DNA from: Torreya grandis
Lineage: Eukaryota; Streptophyta; Pinopsida; Cupressales; Taxaceae
DNA: 64,000 bases
Assembly (NCBI GenBank): GCA_037957365.1
Contig: JARHVA010008424.1
Span: 247,001-311,000, forward strand
Direction of reading: 5' to 3'
Shown here: positions 33,875 to 46,600 of the stretch, in pieces
Layout of the letters: every line of letters begins with the position of its first letter
How positions within the stretch are numbered: position 1 is the first letter of the stretch
Notes under the pieces: generated by a model
Seen by the model: the letters and a program-made list of their open reading frames with translations, nothing else
Told to the model about the DNA's origin: nothing
Database searches by the model: none
Translations under genes and position numbers: made by a program

Positions 33875-35130
33875 AGTAATCTACTCGGTCAGCTCTCTAT
33901 AGACCAATTATGTGTTGGAAAAACTTTATGATCCCCCTCCATGATATATAGCTCATGTGTCTCCTTGAGTTGATGATGTCTCTATCTTCAGTGAGCTTGC
34001 AATAACCACCTCCACCATTGTTGTTGTCTCTAAAATGCTCCCTCCTATCCTGAATCCAAATTATTCCTATACTTGATACCTCTTAATTCCATGCCTAATC
34101 ATCCCATGTTTTATCTCATTGAGCCCTAATCATTGGTATCTTAATATGTACACCTCCACCTCCTCTCCCTCTTGGCTCTCTAGCATGTAGTGCCAAAAAA
34201 ACATGCACTACTATAGGGGTCATTAGATGAGGAAGTTATATCTATATAGGTACATGAGTCACTATATTAGGCTCCACCCATGAATTATAGTGGCTTATAA
34301 TATGCATATTTTTCAAACCTATAGTAATGGTATCCCAACTTAGCCATATAATAGCTATGTGAGTACACAGATGCCATACTATCTACCTTTGTGTGGTAAT
34401 CTACTATGATGGAACATAGGACATGCCATGCACTATATGGTCCTACCATCATCGAATGACTTGAGGTAGCCTATCATTTACTATATGGGGTAACCTAGTT
34501 AGTTGATACATAGGTAATATCTCATATATCCATGCACTTAAAATAATAATAAGTCCCATAGTTTCTATCCCTAGGACAACATCCCATACATATCATGCAT
34601 GGGCTATACCCATATGATATAACCAAGATTAGATAACCCTCCTTGATCTAAAATTTATTAGCATAAGGATATCGCACACAATGGTACCTTGGAATTTGAC
34701 TTGTGATAGAGCACTCATGTTATCACAAGCCCTATCATGGTCTTTTAGATATCTAGAATAGATGCAAGATAAACATAAAAAAAATCATGCATAACCCAAG
34801 ATTTATCCTATCCAATAATGTATCCTAATATGCTAAGACTCATCTCTCATCTTCTAACTCTGGTGTATCACAAATCACTGACATCCTATTTATAAGAATC
34901 CCAAGCAATGCATGGACATCATTCAAGGTGATTGACACCTCTATGGTATCCCCCTCTACCTCCTATATAAAAGTGTTGGTAAATAATTCCCATGCTCTTA
35001 GGAACATGATAATGAGATCAAAACTCAGTGGGATCCATCTCATATCCATAATTCCTCTCAAGCCTAAGGTGACAATTCTAACCCTATTCACATTTACGAA
35101 CCACTCTAATAGATCTGGTATCTAGGAAAC
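33875..35130 (-). pseudogene. Plant-mobile-domain (PMD) pseudogene, N-terminal part
   Basis: On the minus strand, 35,049-34,882 reads a hydrophobic segment R-W-I-P-L-S-F-D-L-I, then W-E-L-F-T-N-T-F and E-V-S-I-T-L-N-D-V-H-A-L-L-G. This follows the PMD signature (L-x-x-x-W-x-x-E-T-x-T-F...G-E-x-T-I-T-L-x-D-V-x-x-L-L-G-L). At 34,540-34,446 an S-A-W-I-Y-E-I-L-P segment fits the later PMD motif with W-x-x-E-x-x-P. Stops and frame changes show decay. PMD proteins act in transcription and silencing of transposons and are also carried by transposons. This copy lies antisense between the two H LTR-like repeats, so capture by an element is possible. The rest is at 20,450-21,053. Confidence 0.55.
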
Positions 35131-36196
35131 ATATATTAGGCACTAAAATCTCTAACATCTCCATAAAATATCAAACAATAAAGTATTTATTAGATATCAA
35201 TGTCATAATAATTAAAATACATTCTTAAATATTCTAAAAAATATAAAAATTAACTAGTTCATCAGCTTGTTTGATCTTTTTTTCTTATTTGTATACATAA
35301 TTAACCTATTTTTTACTAAATTGGCCCTATCATAGTCTTACCATACTACATCATTCCATTGGTATGTAGCCAACCTTTTCCTTTCAAATTTTAATATCAA
35401 ACTTCTAATACATAGTCAACCTCATTTGTCAAACTATATTAGCCACATGGTACAAACTACATCAACCAGAGGGTACTATGTTAGCCATATTCCTTTCTCA
35501 AACTATATTTGCCTATTTATACATAGTCAACCATCTTCAGTGATACTATATGGGTCAATTACTATGCAATCAGCCCCCTATTTTTATCTCACCTTAAAAA
35601 CTAAGTTGATTGGGTCAACTCTATTCTTAGTTTACAATGTCTTTTTGACTATTTACCATAAATTCCATAGGCATTTATGGGTTTGACCTTTTCCTACCCA
35701 GTACCCTATTCTAACCTTAGTTTACCAAAATATTTCCTAGGGTCAGTTTTAGTGTTATGATTTTGCCTACCATCCATTCTTATTTATTTAACTTAATGTT
35801 AATTAAAAATTCTATTTTTTTTGAAATTAATGATTTCTTGCCTACAATGTGCCCACTCTAGATGTTATGCATCCTTCACATCATAACTATCATCTCCTCA
35901 CCATAGTCTCTATAGGTTAACACTAGGTCTCTCAGATAAATATTTTCCCAAAATAGTAAAATAATAAATGAATTGATTTTCACCCTATTTATATTTACTA
36001 TTCCAAATTATTTACCATCAGATTCTATTTTTAAACCATATTTTTATTTTTACTATCTCTTTTTCCAAACTGAAAGATGTTCTAGAATCCTTACATTGTA
36101 GAGAAAATCTTTTCACAAATTTACATGTATAGTTTTGCAAAACATTGATATTTTCAACCTTAGAATATTGTTAAAACTAATAACATCATTATAGTT
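35131..36196. other. AT-rich stretch with CATAGTCAACC motifs, no gene
   Basis: Repeated short blocks such as ACATAGTCAACC (35,410 and 35,521) and GGGTCAA appear between 35,320 and 35,720, like those at 2430-3910 on the other side of element H. No reading frame with family resemblance. Confidence 0.3.
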
Positions 36197-37110
36197 TCAC
36201 CTAATGTTCCCTACAGTTGCAAGACACCTTTACATTTATTTAACTTCATTCCTTATCTACAACACTTTATTGTAAGGTACAATGGGAATGTGTGTGTGAA
36301 TGAAGATTCTTTATGAATATTGAGAAAGACTAGTTAATATTGAGAAATAATGGCTATTTTTCATGTTTAGGATAAGTTTAAACTGGTATTTATGTGAACA
36401 AAGGATTTAATTTATGTAAACTTTTCATTTGCCCAAAGAAAACCCTATTATTTGCTTCATAATGGTTATTATAGCAATTTATTGTAGCTTCAACATTATG
36501 TTGTGTTTTCTATGTTATTTTCTAGAAGCACCATCTCATGTTACATGTATTTGACACATGAGACTGATTGGTGAGCACAATATTGACTTTTAGGGATTAA
36601 TAAGTATAATCATAATATTTTCAAACTTTATTAATTACTATTTTTTTCTCAAAATGAGTTTTTTTAATAACCCATAGAGTCTCAATCTCTCTAAGTGTAC
36701 ACCTTAGAGGGTGCATTGGAAAATGGACAAGGTGTTTGTAGGGATAATTAGAACAGGCTTAAAGAAGAAAGTACAATTCCATACAAAACAACCTCAGGAG
36801 ATTTTCCAATATGTTATTGGTGGTTCACAAAACTGTTGTCCCCTCTACCACAACTTTATATCTACACAACCATTTTTATAGTTTTACCTAATGTTCCCAT
36901 ACATTGGACACCTTTACATTTATTTAACTTCATTCTTATCTACAACACTTTGACACCTCTTATTATAGTTTATTTACTTCAACATTATGTGTTTCTATGT
37001 TATTTTCTAGAAGCACCATCTCATGTTACACGTATTTGACACGTGATGAGATTGATTTGGGGAATATGTATACACATAATATTTTCAAACTTTATTAATT
37101 CAACACCTTA
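36197..37110. repeat. Nested direct duplication at the right LTR-like repeat
   Basis: Blocks at 36,197-36,280, 36,515-36,575 and 36,613-36,640 recur in the same order at about 36,877-36,950, 36,985-37,045 and 37,077-37,105. These include ACACCTTTACATTTATTTAA and TAGAAGCACCATCTCATGTT. The left H repeat (1155-2225) lacks the duplication, so it arose later in this copy. Confidence 0.6.
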
Positions 37111-38130
37111 TTCAGCCCTTACCTAAGTCCCCTATACCACAACTTTATATCTACACAACCATCTCCCATATACTTATCTAATCTTTGACACCTCACTTAC
37201 ACACTCCCTTGTAATTTCACCATCTTATTCAGCCCTTACCTAAGCCTAAACCCCCATCAGCCTAGGCCAACCCTGTATTCTAATTACTATTTTTGAATTA
37301 TAGGTCTAGGTCAGCCTTAGCCAACCTAGACTAGGACCTTACTTGCTTTCATAAATTAAAAATATAGGGTTGAATTAGGTTTATATTATCATCTAAACTT
37401 TCATAAATGTTTAGGGTTTTATTCAACTATATATACATACTCATTTCACCATTTATCAGAGAGGGAAGAGAAGAAGAAGAAGATTATATTTTGCATCTGT
37501 TTATCCACCATTCTACTTAAGGATAATTTCTTAAGAATCCAATACTTATTTTGGAGATATGGATCTTATCTTATGAAGAATTATTTTGGATACATAGAGA
37601 ATTTTCATAGCTTAGGGATGACTTATTTTTGTTATCCATACATACCACAACAACCTCTTGTGAATCACCTAGGCCATGGGAGAGATTGAGGCTCTATGGG
37701 TTCATCTTCAAAGGTAAGTATTACTAAATTTGTTCTTCCTTTGTTAAAGTATATAAATTACCATTTATAATTCTCTCCCATGCATTAGGATTTCCTATAC
37801 ATTGACTTTAGTATAGATATTCTATGCATGTTTATTTTTTATGTATTACCCCCACTAGATTATATTTTACTTTAATTTATATGTACTTCAAGAATATGAC
37901 AACATAGAACCTAGATAGGGTTATTACATTGTGTTAGTTGAATAGAGGCTTTAGAACCCTCTATAGTGATGATATTATGATAAGAGACCCCTTGGTTAGG
38001 TCTAGTAGATCCATCTTGGTCATGACCACAAATGTCTAAATGTATTAGCATATAGAAGTGTAAATAGTATTAATCTTCTCTAAGATAGGATTGATTAATA
38101 TGTTAGTTTCATTTTCATTTGTATATAGTC
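36733..38130 (+). repeat. LTR-like repeat, right copy (element H)
   Basis: Homologous to 1155-2225 in direct orientation, about 1.4 kb because of an internal duplication at its left end. It is preceded by a purine-rich run (GGAAAATGGACAAGG), as expected for a 3' LTR. If both copies belong to one element, its length without the two nested insertions would be roughly 14.8 kb. The match is old and the pairing is inference. Confidence 0.45.
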
Positions 38131-39439
38131 TCTATGTGATTTGATAAATAAAGTGTCATAACTCAAAGGGTAATAAAGAAGAAATCATTGAACAAAAGTA
38201 CAAAGGAGGATAATGACTTTGAATAAAGATAAAACTTGTTTCCTTTGGCTAAAAAATCCCAAAAATATTCTAAATGACCCCAAAAAATATACAAAGGATT
38301 TTTTTATCTTTTGTCAATAAAACTAGGGAGGATATACAGGGGTTGTATAGGAGTAAGGAGTAAGCACATTATAATCTACTATAGAGACAAATCATCCATG
38401 CCCCTCAAAAAATTGTAAAGTGTCTAGAGTGAAACCATAAGGCTTTATAAAATGTTAAATAATATTGGAATCTCTAGGGATGAGAGTCAACTAGAGAGAG
38501 TGAAGGTGCTAAAACTATGTAACTAATTAAAAAAAAATCTAAAAAATGCTTATCCTTATGTTTTAGTGTGTAAGAAGTAGTGCATTCAATTATTTGAATC
38601 TAATGTCCTCCCAATATGTTGCATGGGATTTATGTTATGTAATTTAAAAAAGTGATGTTGCCTTTAACTAGAATACATAGATGAATATTTTTATATGATA
38701 TTTTTAAATATAAGAGAATGAGGACTTAGTGATCTTAAGAGATATGAGGTTCATAGATGTGACAATATCTATTGGGCAACTAGTAAATAAGCCCAATTTT
38801 TAACACTTTTTAAAACAACTACCAACAGATTTAAGGAAGAAGTTGAAGGAACCATATAAAAATATAATTATGAGATTATATAGTTTATATAGTTTTCCAA
38901 ATATAGAGTAACTAAGGCTGAAGCCCTTGGAGTGGAATTTAAGATGTCAAAATCAAAGTATACAAGGTTGATGGCTGAATCCATCAAACTAATTAAGCTT
39001 CACTGCTCAATTTTGATATTATCAATAAAGAGTTTAAAACAACACATGCATTATTCAATAAACTAAAAGACATAAAGATAACTTAGCAGTTATAACCAAG
39101 AACATATTCAACGACAAGTTATGCCACATCATTATAAGGTCCTCAAATTTATAGATATTTAGTAATGCATACTCCAATAGGGCCGATTTTGACTCCTCAA
39201 GAGGATACAATAACTACTTCTATTTATAAAACTATCACACAACCATTTTAAATTAATTTAACTACCACATTATCACCACCTTAAGTATGTATATATATTT
39301 TTATGTTTAAATTAAGTTAGGATGAATGGTTCTAAATTTATTTGTCATATATATTTTATTTTGGTCAAAGAATACTATTTATGTATACACTTTTGTAAAA
39401 TCATGCTTTGTATGATTTTGACACCCAATTCTATTAATG
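38131..39439. other. AT-rich stretch without recognisable gene
   Basis: No frame with family resemblance on either strand. The right part (about 39,100-39,440) shows patchy similarity to the sequence upstream of 59,870 and is probably the 5' portion of the element A LTR, whose start I could not fix. Confidence 0.3.
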
Positions 39440-40254
39440 GAGATGTAAATTTAGACTTCATTTGGAGGATGAGGCATCCCATCCCCAAGCCTATATATAT
39501 TTTTATCCTCCCAATCCTAAAAGGAGGAGAGTTTTAGCTATTAAGACTAATAGGAAATTTTGAGGATTATTTTGTAATTAGTCTTGATGTGAAAATCTCA
39601 TTCTTCTCCAAACTTGTGAATATTGTAATAAGTTACATCGAACTTTTATTTTAGTATTTTGGCTGTGTATGAGTACTTTTAGATAAATTTTTTCACATTG
39701 TTTAGTTAATAAATTGAACTCTTTTGTGTAATAATCATAATCTTCCTTTGTAGATGTGTAATTATAATCTTGAAAATTTAGAAACCTATGATTATATATG
39801 CTAAAGTTCATTGTATTCTTTTTCCCTTTGACTCTTAATTATGTTCGATTTTTTATGTACTTAAATTAGCTTGAAATAAACATTGTTACCCAATTGCTTG
39901 TCTATCCTTTATTACAAGAGCTAATTTACAAAGGTTTCATCTTGTTTGATCTACATACCTTATTTCTTACCCTAACTTTCCTTACTGTTTTGAGTTTCTT
40001 TTGATCCTACTAACCTTAGGTTAGATTCATCACCAATCCATCTATCTCAATTATATATATATTCATATGATATACAAACTATCCAAGGTAAACAAATATT
40101 ATGCTCAACACTATTCTACAAATAGGTTGTTTATAAAACCTAATACCCCATAACTCATTGCTTAAAGTGAATATTCATTCAATGGTCCTAAAATGTTATG
40201 GGATACCACATAAGGTTCCATAGTGTGCATAAAACCTACATTAACATGTATTCA
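39440..40254 (+). repeat. LTR of element A (3' portion)
   Basis: The block TTTGGAGGATGAGG...CCCCAAGCCTATATATATTTT (39,457-39,503) matches 59,882-59,930 upstream of element B and includes a TATA-like run. Further patches (TTTTGAGTTT at 39,985 and 60,530; GTGCATAAAA at 40,225 and 60,748) keep the same order. It ends ATTCA two bases before a primer binding site. Strongly decayed. Confidence 0.45.
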
Positions 40255-40256
40255 TA

Positions 40257-40284
40257 TGGTGCTAGAAGGAGGGATTGAACCTCC
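40257..40284 (+). other. Primer binding site / tRNA 3'-half complement of element A
   Basis: Starting TGGTGCTAGAAGGAGGG, this is the exact complement of a tRNA 3' end: CCA, a seven-base acceptor strand and a complete T arm (stem GGAGG/CCTCC with loop TTCAATC). A CCA end is not encoded in plant tRNA genes and no 5' tRNA half lies on the minus strand, so it derives from a mature tRNA. It lies two bases after the LTR end and before gag. The match is longer than the usual PBS of up to about 18 bases. Confidence 0.6.
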
Positions 40285-40539
40285 ACCTCTATTTATTTGA
40301 AAAAATCACTTCAATTATACTAGATATACTCATAATATTAACAAAGTCCACCTTAGATTCTAAATTTATATGCCCAACTTTAGAAATATGTATAAAAGTT
40401 AGGTCAAATAAATGTGTCTTGAGGAGACCTCAGGCCCAATCATATTTTAAAAGTAGATGACCCTATCTTCCTCTACTCCTAATGACATAATCTTGGCTAA
40501 CCATTTATATTATTACCATTACTAGAGACATTAATGATA

Positions 40540-41230
40540 TGCTTAGAAACCCTAAGAATTATCTTCCTTACTTATTTCCTTTGGTAGGTAAGAGTTTTGA
40601 AGAATACATAAAAGCTTTCAAGTCTTATTTAGGTATACTAAATGTAATTCTCAAATACGTGGCTTGTAGACTCTTTCCCTTTACATTACAATATCCTAAA
40701 AGATTCAGTCACATCTTGAAATCAATGACAAAATACTTTGTTGGCAAATTTTGGACAATTCACTAGCCCAAGTGTCATATACTAACACTTTTCAATCATG
40801 AGGAGAGAGATGAATCAACAAATTCAAGCCTTTAATGCAATATTTCCTAAAAAATCCAAATTAAAGCTACCTATAATCCTATTGAGGTGTTGGCCCTTGA
40901 AATTTTAAAGAACACCCCAGAACTTATGACTATTATTTTTCTTCATAGATCACCTAACATTGCCTCTTTATTAGTAGCATATGTTGAAGCTATTAACATT
41001 GATATAAAATTGAATCTTCAATCATGAGCTCTAGTCCCAATTCATATTGGTCCTAATTTTCCATCCCTCAACCACATTCCAAGTGTTAATTAGAATGTTG
41101 TGGGTTAGAATAGAAACTAAGTATACACCCAATTTAATTTATCCCATGCTCCACCTAACTTGCACCTTAACTTCCTAAACAATCTTGTGTCCACACCCAA
41201 CTAGAAAATCTAACCCAATCTTTTATACCA
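40540..41230 (+). pseudogene. Decayed gag of element A
   Basis: Plus-strand remains including P-F-T-L-Q-Y-P...Y-F-V-G-K-F-W (about 40,676-40,755) parallel the element B gag at 61,225-61,370 (L-F-P-F-N-L...W). A helical stretch with V-L-A-L-E-I-L-K-N-T-P-E-L-M-T lies at about 40,880-40,930. No zinc knuckle. Stops are frequent. Assignment depends on its position between the PBS and the protease and on similarity to B. Confidence 0.45.
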
Positions 41231-41899
41231 ATCAATACTAATACTACATAGGGAATTATTGTCGATTTATAAAAACTAGTATTGGATGCTATCTAAAAAT
41301 GGTGAAAAAGATAAGAAATGGATTTTGAGTATGTATAAGAAAATGGGAAACACCATGGGAAAAAATTCCAATTAGAAATTTTAATTTCATAGGTAAAATA
41401 GGCCTTTCGATAGACCTAAAAATAATAAAAAATAAAAACCACCTAGAAAGATGTTATAAATAAACATCTTAGAAGTAACTCTTTCTAATTGGTTCCAAGT
41501 CTATGACAACACATAATGGTGAACTATATTGCATAGAGTTATTCATTACCTTTGATACATTTTAGAAGGAAATGGATAGACATGAAAGTTTTAAAAACTA
41601 ACTAGAACCATCTGCTTCTACTACTTTGGGTCCTCCCAATACAACCATGGTCTTTGAGACATATGTCTTCACATTTCTAGTGGAATATGAGAAGGAACCT
41701 AATGAAAATATAGACAGGATCCATAATTTATAATATTTCCAAAGGAATAATTAAAATTTTAGGAAAAATAAGCCTAATACTACTTCCATGGACACAGAAA
41801 GCATTGTTACCACTCCTCCAGATCTTAAGGCCAACAATAATCCATGCCCACCAAAAGGGAATGACCAACTATAGACTATAGAGACATAGAAAAGATTAA

Positions 41900-42480
41900 G
41901 GTACAATTTTATTTAAATATATGAATAAGATCAAGGTCAAGGCTAATATCAATCTTAATGAGCTAGCCTAGATCACTAAATAGAGAGAGTTTATACTTGA
42001 AGCCTTGACTTGGAGATAATCTATGGATAAATAAAAGGCAACACATATAAACATGGTTGTTTATAAGTATAATCCCAAGGTACCACCTTTTATGTTAAGC
42101 ATCATAATTTTAGGAAAGAATGTGCATAATTATTTATTTGACTTAGGTGCCTTAGCTAATGTTATGCCTACCATTGTATATAAAAAGCTAGGTTTGACAC
42201 CAATAAAGTCAAAAAGAGTGGTCTTGTAGCTAGACAAGTCTTCCATACCATGTGTTTAACACATGATGAATGTACACATCTAGATTTTATCAAATTCTTA
42301 TGTACAACAATATATAGATATTTAGGTCATGGACATTCTAGAATCTTATGGCTTAACACTAATTATGATTGGTCAAAGATATTGAATGGGTATATGTCCA
42401 TTAATTTCTCACACATGTAGCTCCCTGAGAAAGGGGTAGCTAAACAAACACAATTATAATGAGAACTAAAGATGAATTAC
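41900..42480 (+). pseudogene. Decayed aspartic protease region of element A
   Basis: The pre-protease segment (about 41,935-42,040) reads I-N-L-N-E-L-A and I-T-K and is shared with element B (62,495-62,600) and, more loosely, with the young element's S-I-S-L-W-D-S-L. The protease follows at 42,070-42,260 with P-P-F-M-L-S-I-I-I-L-G-K-N-V-H and F-D-L-G-A, where D-S-G-A is expected, then N-V-M-P-T. The active-site Asp is kept but the following Ser is lost. Confidence 0.6.
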
Positions 42481-42589
42481 TTGATCATAAATTACAAAGC
42501 TAATAATGAAAAGGTTTACTTTTTAGCCTCACATGCAGGTGTGTAGACTTTCACTACCAAGCAAGAACCTCATGAACAAGAATTTGAAG

Positions 42590-43049
42590 GTCCTTCTTGG
42601 TTATGGACTCTCTATTTAATCAAATCTAGATCAAATAAAGGTTTAGGTGTTGGCATATATTTGATTGATCTAGATTTGAAACAATATCTAACTACTTACA
42701 TACTACAATTCCTTTGCACCAATAATTGATTCAAGTATGAATACCTAATTTTAGGCCTGTAGTTTACACTAAAGCATAACATCAAGTAGTTAAAAATATT
42801 CAATGATTCAAATTTATTTGTTAACTAGATCAAAAATAAATATCAATGTAAAATTACTTACTTGAACGAGTAAAAGAATTGAGAATGAAACCTAATCAAA
42901 TACTTTGAAGCATTCAACATTAGGGCCATCCCAAGGGAAATAAAATAGATGTTATATTGATTAGTATCTTTAATTGTCAATCTAGAACTTATCCAAGAAT
43001 ACAAAATGCAAAAATTCTCTATGGAGATGGTTGATTATCCATTTTTACC
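42590..43049 (+). pseudogene. Decayed archaeal-type RNase H of element A
   Basis: Follows the protease directly. It reads L-W-T-L-Y near 42,600, Y-L-I-D-L-D at 42,655, and N-D-S-N-L-F-V-N where the young element has G-D-S-E-L-I-V-N (near 42,805). An A-I-P-R-E segment comes at about 42,926. The first catalytic Asp (Y-F-D-G) is replaced. The frame reaches D-Y-P-F-L-P at 43,031-43,049 and is cut by the minus-strand element, resuming at 57,189. It lies before any RT, as in the young element and in B. Confidence 0.6.
43045..43049. repeat. Target-site duplication (left), TTACC
   Basis: TTACC precedes the left LTR; GTCCC follows the right LTR at 57,184-57,188 (three of five identical). Dropping the element and one copy gives an in-phase junction in element A's frame, which supports the assignment despite decay. 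Confidence 0.5.
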
Positions 43050-43585
43050 TATTATCAAAGGCTACTGAATCATCATAACATGCTAAGAATAAGGATAGTT
43101 GTGAGATAATTCATGTGCATAGAATAGTTTATCATAAAATCTAGTTTTGTGGATAACACAAATATAATAATCATTAATTATTTTATATTATTAAGGAATT
43201 AAAAAAAACCAATATTGTATAAACTAAGATACTGCATTCATAAGAGTTTATATATAAATTAACCAAAACATTACACATGATAATGGATGCAAGGAGCATA
43301 ATAAGAAATCCCATAGATTACCATAACTGGACAATCTCTATTGATCTATTCTCAAAAGTAGAACACCCTTTTTTCTTACAAATAAAATATAAATAGACAT
43401 GTTGAGTCTATGACTATTCATCTTCTTGTTTTACTTTGCACCAAAAGTGGATCCTCTTCATATTCTATCCTATTACAAGTCATGAAGATAAGATAAAAGA
43501 GTATACAATGAAAAAATGAGTGCATAACACATGAATATTATATATTTATCTTGTATAGCTTTAAAATCAATGTTTTATACCAACA
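43050..43585 (-). repeat. 3' LTR of the 14.1 kb element
   Basis: Starts TATTATCAAAGG (decay of TGTTAGCATAGG seen at 56,645) and ends ACCAACA. It shares long blocks with 56,645-57,183, such as CATGTGCATAGAATA, TTATTAAGGAATTAA and GTCTATGACTATTCA. Divergence is roughly 15-20% by eye. Confidence 0.8.
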
Positions 43586-43649
43586 CTTTCTTGGAATTCA
43601 AATGTTGTCTCATCCAAAGACAACATCACAAGATATCTAAGAATTCACA

Positions 43650-46600
43650 AGTTACCTAGAGCTAAAGAAATAGTTGGACCAGTAAGATTTGCATTAATCT
43701 TTGAAGGCACCATTTCTAGTTTTCACCTCTTACACACTACTTAGCTACCCTTTTGGGTTTTCAACTAAGTAGTATACCAACCTACCACCATTTTTGGGTT
43801 TTCAATAGGATGGCATAATTAGGTGGCTTCCCTTTATGTGTTTTCTACCAACCTAGTTTTATTTATCTTACTATGTCATCCCCAATACAAAATATGATAT
43901 ATTTTTTTTCAAAATTTGTACTCTATGTAGTACTTAACTTGAAAGTGGTGGCATTGATTTAGAGGTAGGTTTCCCAAAAGAGTATTTAGACTAGGACAAA
44001 ATAGCCTTACACCATGTGATGATTTTCTATATCTATGAAGGTGGCCTATATGTAGGTCTACTGACAATCTATGAAACTACATTGGTGAAAGGAGTCAGAT
44101 CCATTTTATATGCATTCTAGTCCAACATCACTTCTTGTACTATTCATAATAGGGTACACAATGAATCATTGTATCTAGTGATATACTTGAGGTCTACATC
44201 ATTAGTTATGCTCAAGGCATCCTTGGTGTTCTAAACTCTTATCTAAATCTCTCCACTCAACTACTCCATCTTATCTATGTGTCTTTGAGCTTGGAGGCCA
44301 GTGAAGGAACTACACAATAGTTAACTCTACCAATTCATAAGGTTAGTATGCACATTATCCATATCATTTAGTGATTCTTGAAGTCATGTTTCATTCCCCT
44401 TAATAGTTATATTGTGACTTTCCTTGGTTTTTTTGGTTGTGGTAGCCTTTGCAAACTCTATACTAGAATTGGCTAAGGAGGTATCTAGTTTTTTATTCTA
44501 ATCCAAGAAGCTACATGCAACCTGTTGATCTTGAAGTATGGTGGTGTTAATAATTCCTTAGTATTCCTATATAAGAGTGATGAGTGTTCCATCATTAGAC
44601 TCAAAATATTGGTCCAATATGCCCACTACATGGAGTTTATATGTTGTGCACCAATCCTTTGTTAACTTAGAAATGAGTGTCTTGAGTTTGCATTGGTTAT
44701 ACATTACTTGGTCCCCAATTTCTTGAGTAACCAACTTAGGGCAATTATCTTAGATGAGATTTTTAGCTTCATGTAGTCGAGCCTTCAACTCAATATTCTA
44801 AACTTTGGATTGATCAACCTCCTACTCCAAATAGGTGGTCTTGTGTGCAATAGACTCTTAGAGTGCCACAAAGCCCTAAAATTAATTCTTCAATGGCAAC
44901 CTATAAATGTTTAATGATTATTCCTACTAAAGTGGTAATGCTACCAATGTTCCCATTGGAGTTGAAGGATTGGGTCATGACATGGTCACACATGGAAGGG
45001 AGAAGGTGGTGCATAGGGCACCCATAATTGGAATGTCCCATAGTAATACTCCTCCCAAAGGCAAATTTTTTTGTTGTGTACTTGTTTTATCTACATATGT
45101 ATCTTCTTATTATACTGGATGTTCTAACCAACCTAGATGTTATTCAAGAACTTGTTTTTATGTAGTATCATCTTCTATAGTCTTTAGTTGGTGCATAACA
45201 TCTTCATCTTATTTTCTCTTGGCTTCCTCCACTACTTTCCTATTGAGAACTTCCTCCATAGATTTCCATTTCTCTTGTTCTTTCTCCTATAGATTCTATG
45301 AAAATGATTCTTCATTTATCTATTCCTCAAGTGAAATAATGTTGTCTTGTTTGGCCTTAGAATATGCCTATGCCTCTAAGTCATCTTGCACCTTAGATGC
45401 ATGATCTTGTTGTTTTTCTTATGCTTGAGATTACTATTTTCATAAGGATTCATCTTCTTATTTTTTCTTCTTCTTCATGGATTCATCAACTTGTTGATGT
45501 GCAATAGTTACATCATATAGAGCCATATTTTCATTCATCACTACATTTTATTGTTACTTATCTTCTTTTACTTTTGCCTTAGTAGTGAGTGTAGCCTATT
45601 TATTCCTCTTTTCTTCATCCATATTCTTTTAGTATGACTCTTATACCTACTTTTTTGCATTGGTAACTTTTTACACCTTCTTTTCCTCCTTGATAGTCTT
45701 TTATCATTTAACCTCTTTGTCTTATGCTTTTCATGTGGTCTCAGATTCTTTATCTTGATGGCATGCCTGTTGAGCTTTTTATTGTTGGGCCTGCTCCTTC
45801 TAGTGCTTCTTTTCCTCTTTTTAGACTTGTCATATACTACATGAGTAGCTTCCTCCCATGATTCATGTTTCTCTTTAGTTGTATGTTGATTTGTAATTAT
45901 ATATTCAGCCTTCAAGGCTTGTTGTGAGGGTGGTGAATCACTCAACTAGACCATAGAGTTAGAAATATATGTTTTTTGTATCCCAAAACAACCAACCTAC
46001 ATTTGGGTGGTGGTGAATTTTAGGAAGGATAAGGCTACACTTCATGCATAATTATTTCCCTAACAAATGTGTATTATTCAAGGTTAGGAGAAACCCTAAC
46101 ATCTCATTGGGTTCTAGATCTATGCACTAGAGGCTCTTGTATATTTCAAACAATGACACAAATATGTTGATGGTTGTGTAAATTTTATAAGGTTAGTACT
46201 CAAAGAGGGTGACCATTCTCTAGATTTGTTCATCTACTTCACACACTATGTCAATAATAATAGATGTGGGTCATGGTGGTAGTTCCACCCAAAGACTTAG
46301 AGGGACATTATTACACACTTAAACCATGTGCACTACCTTCTAGAAGAAGAACTCCTTCTTTTCCTCTTTCTCATAAAAATCACCTACCATATTTGTGATC
46401 ATCACTTGGTAGACCTCCTACTCATTCATTCCCATTTGAGGTAGGTTACATGAACTACTGATCTAAGGTACTTTAGTTCATCTAGCTAAGATTTTGTGAT
46501 CCTCATCTTGAAATTTAGAGGAGGTGATAATGATTGTTGTTTGGTAGAGAGCTTATAATTACCTTTCTAGTGTTGCGAGGTTGTGTCTTCTAGTTATGAT

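Noticed and set aside
40257..40340. A tRNA gene on the minus strand
   Set aside because: Only the 3' half (T arm, acceptor, CCA) is present, with no D arm, anticodon arm or pairing 5' acceptor strand. A genomic CCA points to a retroelement primer site.
44970..45404. 144-codon plus-strand Ser/Cys-rich frame
   Set aside because: It is antisense to the charged post-integrase frame of the 14.1 kb element and its composition is the complement of Lys/Glu/Arg codons.
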